A stretch of 5,136 bases of DNA from Syntrophomonas sp. UBA5314. Lineage in GTDB: Bacteria; Bacillota; Syntrophomonadia; Syntrophomonadales; Syntrophomonadaceae. Position numbers and translations under genes: made by a program. Positions 5,079-5,136 of the stretch are shown piece by piece. The notes under the pieces are model-generated. The model had not been told where the DNA came from, did not search any database, and saw only the letters and a list, made by a program, of their open reading frames with translations. The stretch covers positions 66,312 through 71,447 of the forward strand of contig DHRK01000027.1 of the NCBI GenBank assembly GCA_002410325.1, in the 5' to 3' direction. Numbering within the stretch: the stretch's first letter is position 1; every line of letters starts with the position of its first letter.

Positions 5079-5136
5079 CGCGCCCATAATTTGGACAGCT
5101 TTTTCCGAATTACTGCGTTGTCGTCAATCGCAATAC
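5057..5136 (-). CDS. 3' end of an unrecognised minus-strand gene
   Basis: The minus strand is open from the window edge to TAG at 5059-5057, giving the last 25 residues of a protein with a basic tail (IRKKLSKLWARIYRMLY at the end). Eighty open bases prove little alone. The case rests on the left-edge copy at 22-77, which resembles it both in bases and in codon phase up to its stop. It would converge on polX with a 2-bp gap and no visible terminator between them. mutS2, which often follows polX, is not found here. The basic, aromatic tail might suit a transposase or other nucleic-acid-binding protein, but no family is recognised. Confidence 0.35.
   Translation of the reverse strand, partial: IAIDDNAVIRKKLSKLWARIYRMLY

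Noticed and set aside
1..5136. CRISPR arrays, tRNA or rRNA genes, and defence or toxin systems
   Set aside because: No regularly spaced repeats, tRNA-like cloverleaf or rRNA sequence was seen, and no gene matches such systems.

Overview
The window reads as chromosomal DNA of a Gram-positive bacterium, most likely a Clostridia-type Firmicute. The evidence is an LPxTG-type surface protein beside a sortase, strong AGGAGG-type ribosome binding sites, a cyclic-di-GMP-I riboswitch followed by an intrinsic terminator, and the zapA-polX pair, which is a common Firmicute arrangement (often pheT-zapA-polX-mutS2). A closer assignment is not possible from the sequence alone.

Layout. Positions 1-137 hold what looks like the decayed tail of a gene, ending in a 22-bp sequence that recurs perfectly inverted at 5057-5078, plus a degenerate opposing copy at 114-137. 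A two-gene plus-strand operon follows: a secreted, proline/tyrosine-rich protein with an LPYTG sorting signal (255-1016), then a class D/E-like sortase (1031-1618). A strong hairpin terminator (1629-1665) separates it from a convergent minus-strand gene (1675-2556) for a secreted transglutaminase-like protein with an intact Cys-His-Asp triad. The leader of that gene holds a cyclic-di-GMP-I (GEMM-I) aptamer (about 2625-2706), then an 8-bp terminator hairpin with a T-run (2576-2601), then the ribosome binding site. A roughly 350-bp intergenic region (2711-3060) carries the probable riboswitch promoter and several short symmetric repeats. The plus-strand pair zapA (3079-3363) and polX (3366-5054) follows, two bases apart. 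The right edge has the 3' end of a minus-strand gene (5057-5136) that converges on polX with a 2-bp gap and shares its tail with the left-edge fragment.

How the parts may fit together. The left half looks like a small cell-surface module: an anchored stalk-like protein, its probable dedicated sortase, and a secreted transglutaminase-fold protein whose expression is probably set by the second messenger c-di-GMP. The right half is housekeeping: ZapA supports FtsZ ring assembly and PolX is a repair enzyme. This PolX is unusual. Its HhH and PHP nuclease parts look intact, but several polymerase active-site positions are changed, which suggests a protein that has lost or altered its polymerase function.

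The points most worth following are the c-di-GMP switch on a transglutaminase next to a sortase/LPYTG pair, the degenerate PolX polymerase core, and the inverted repeat that brackets almost the whole window and extends into two gene tails.
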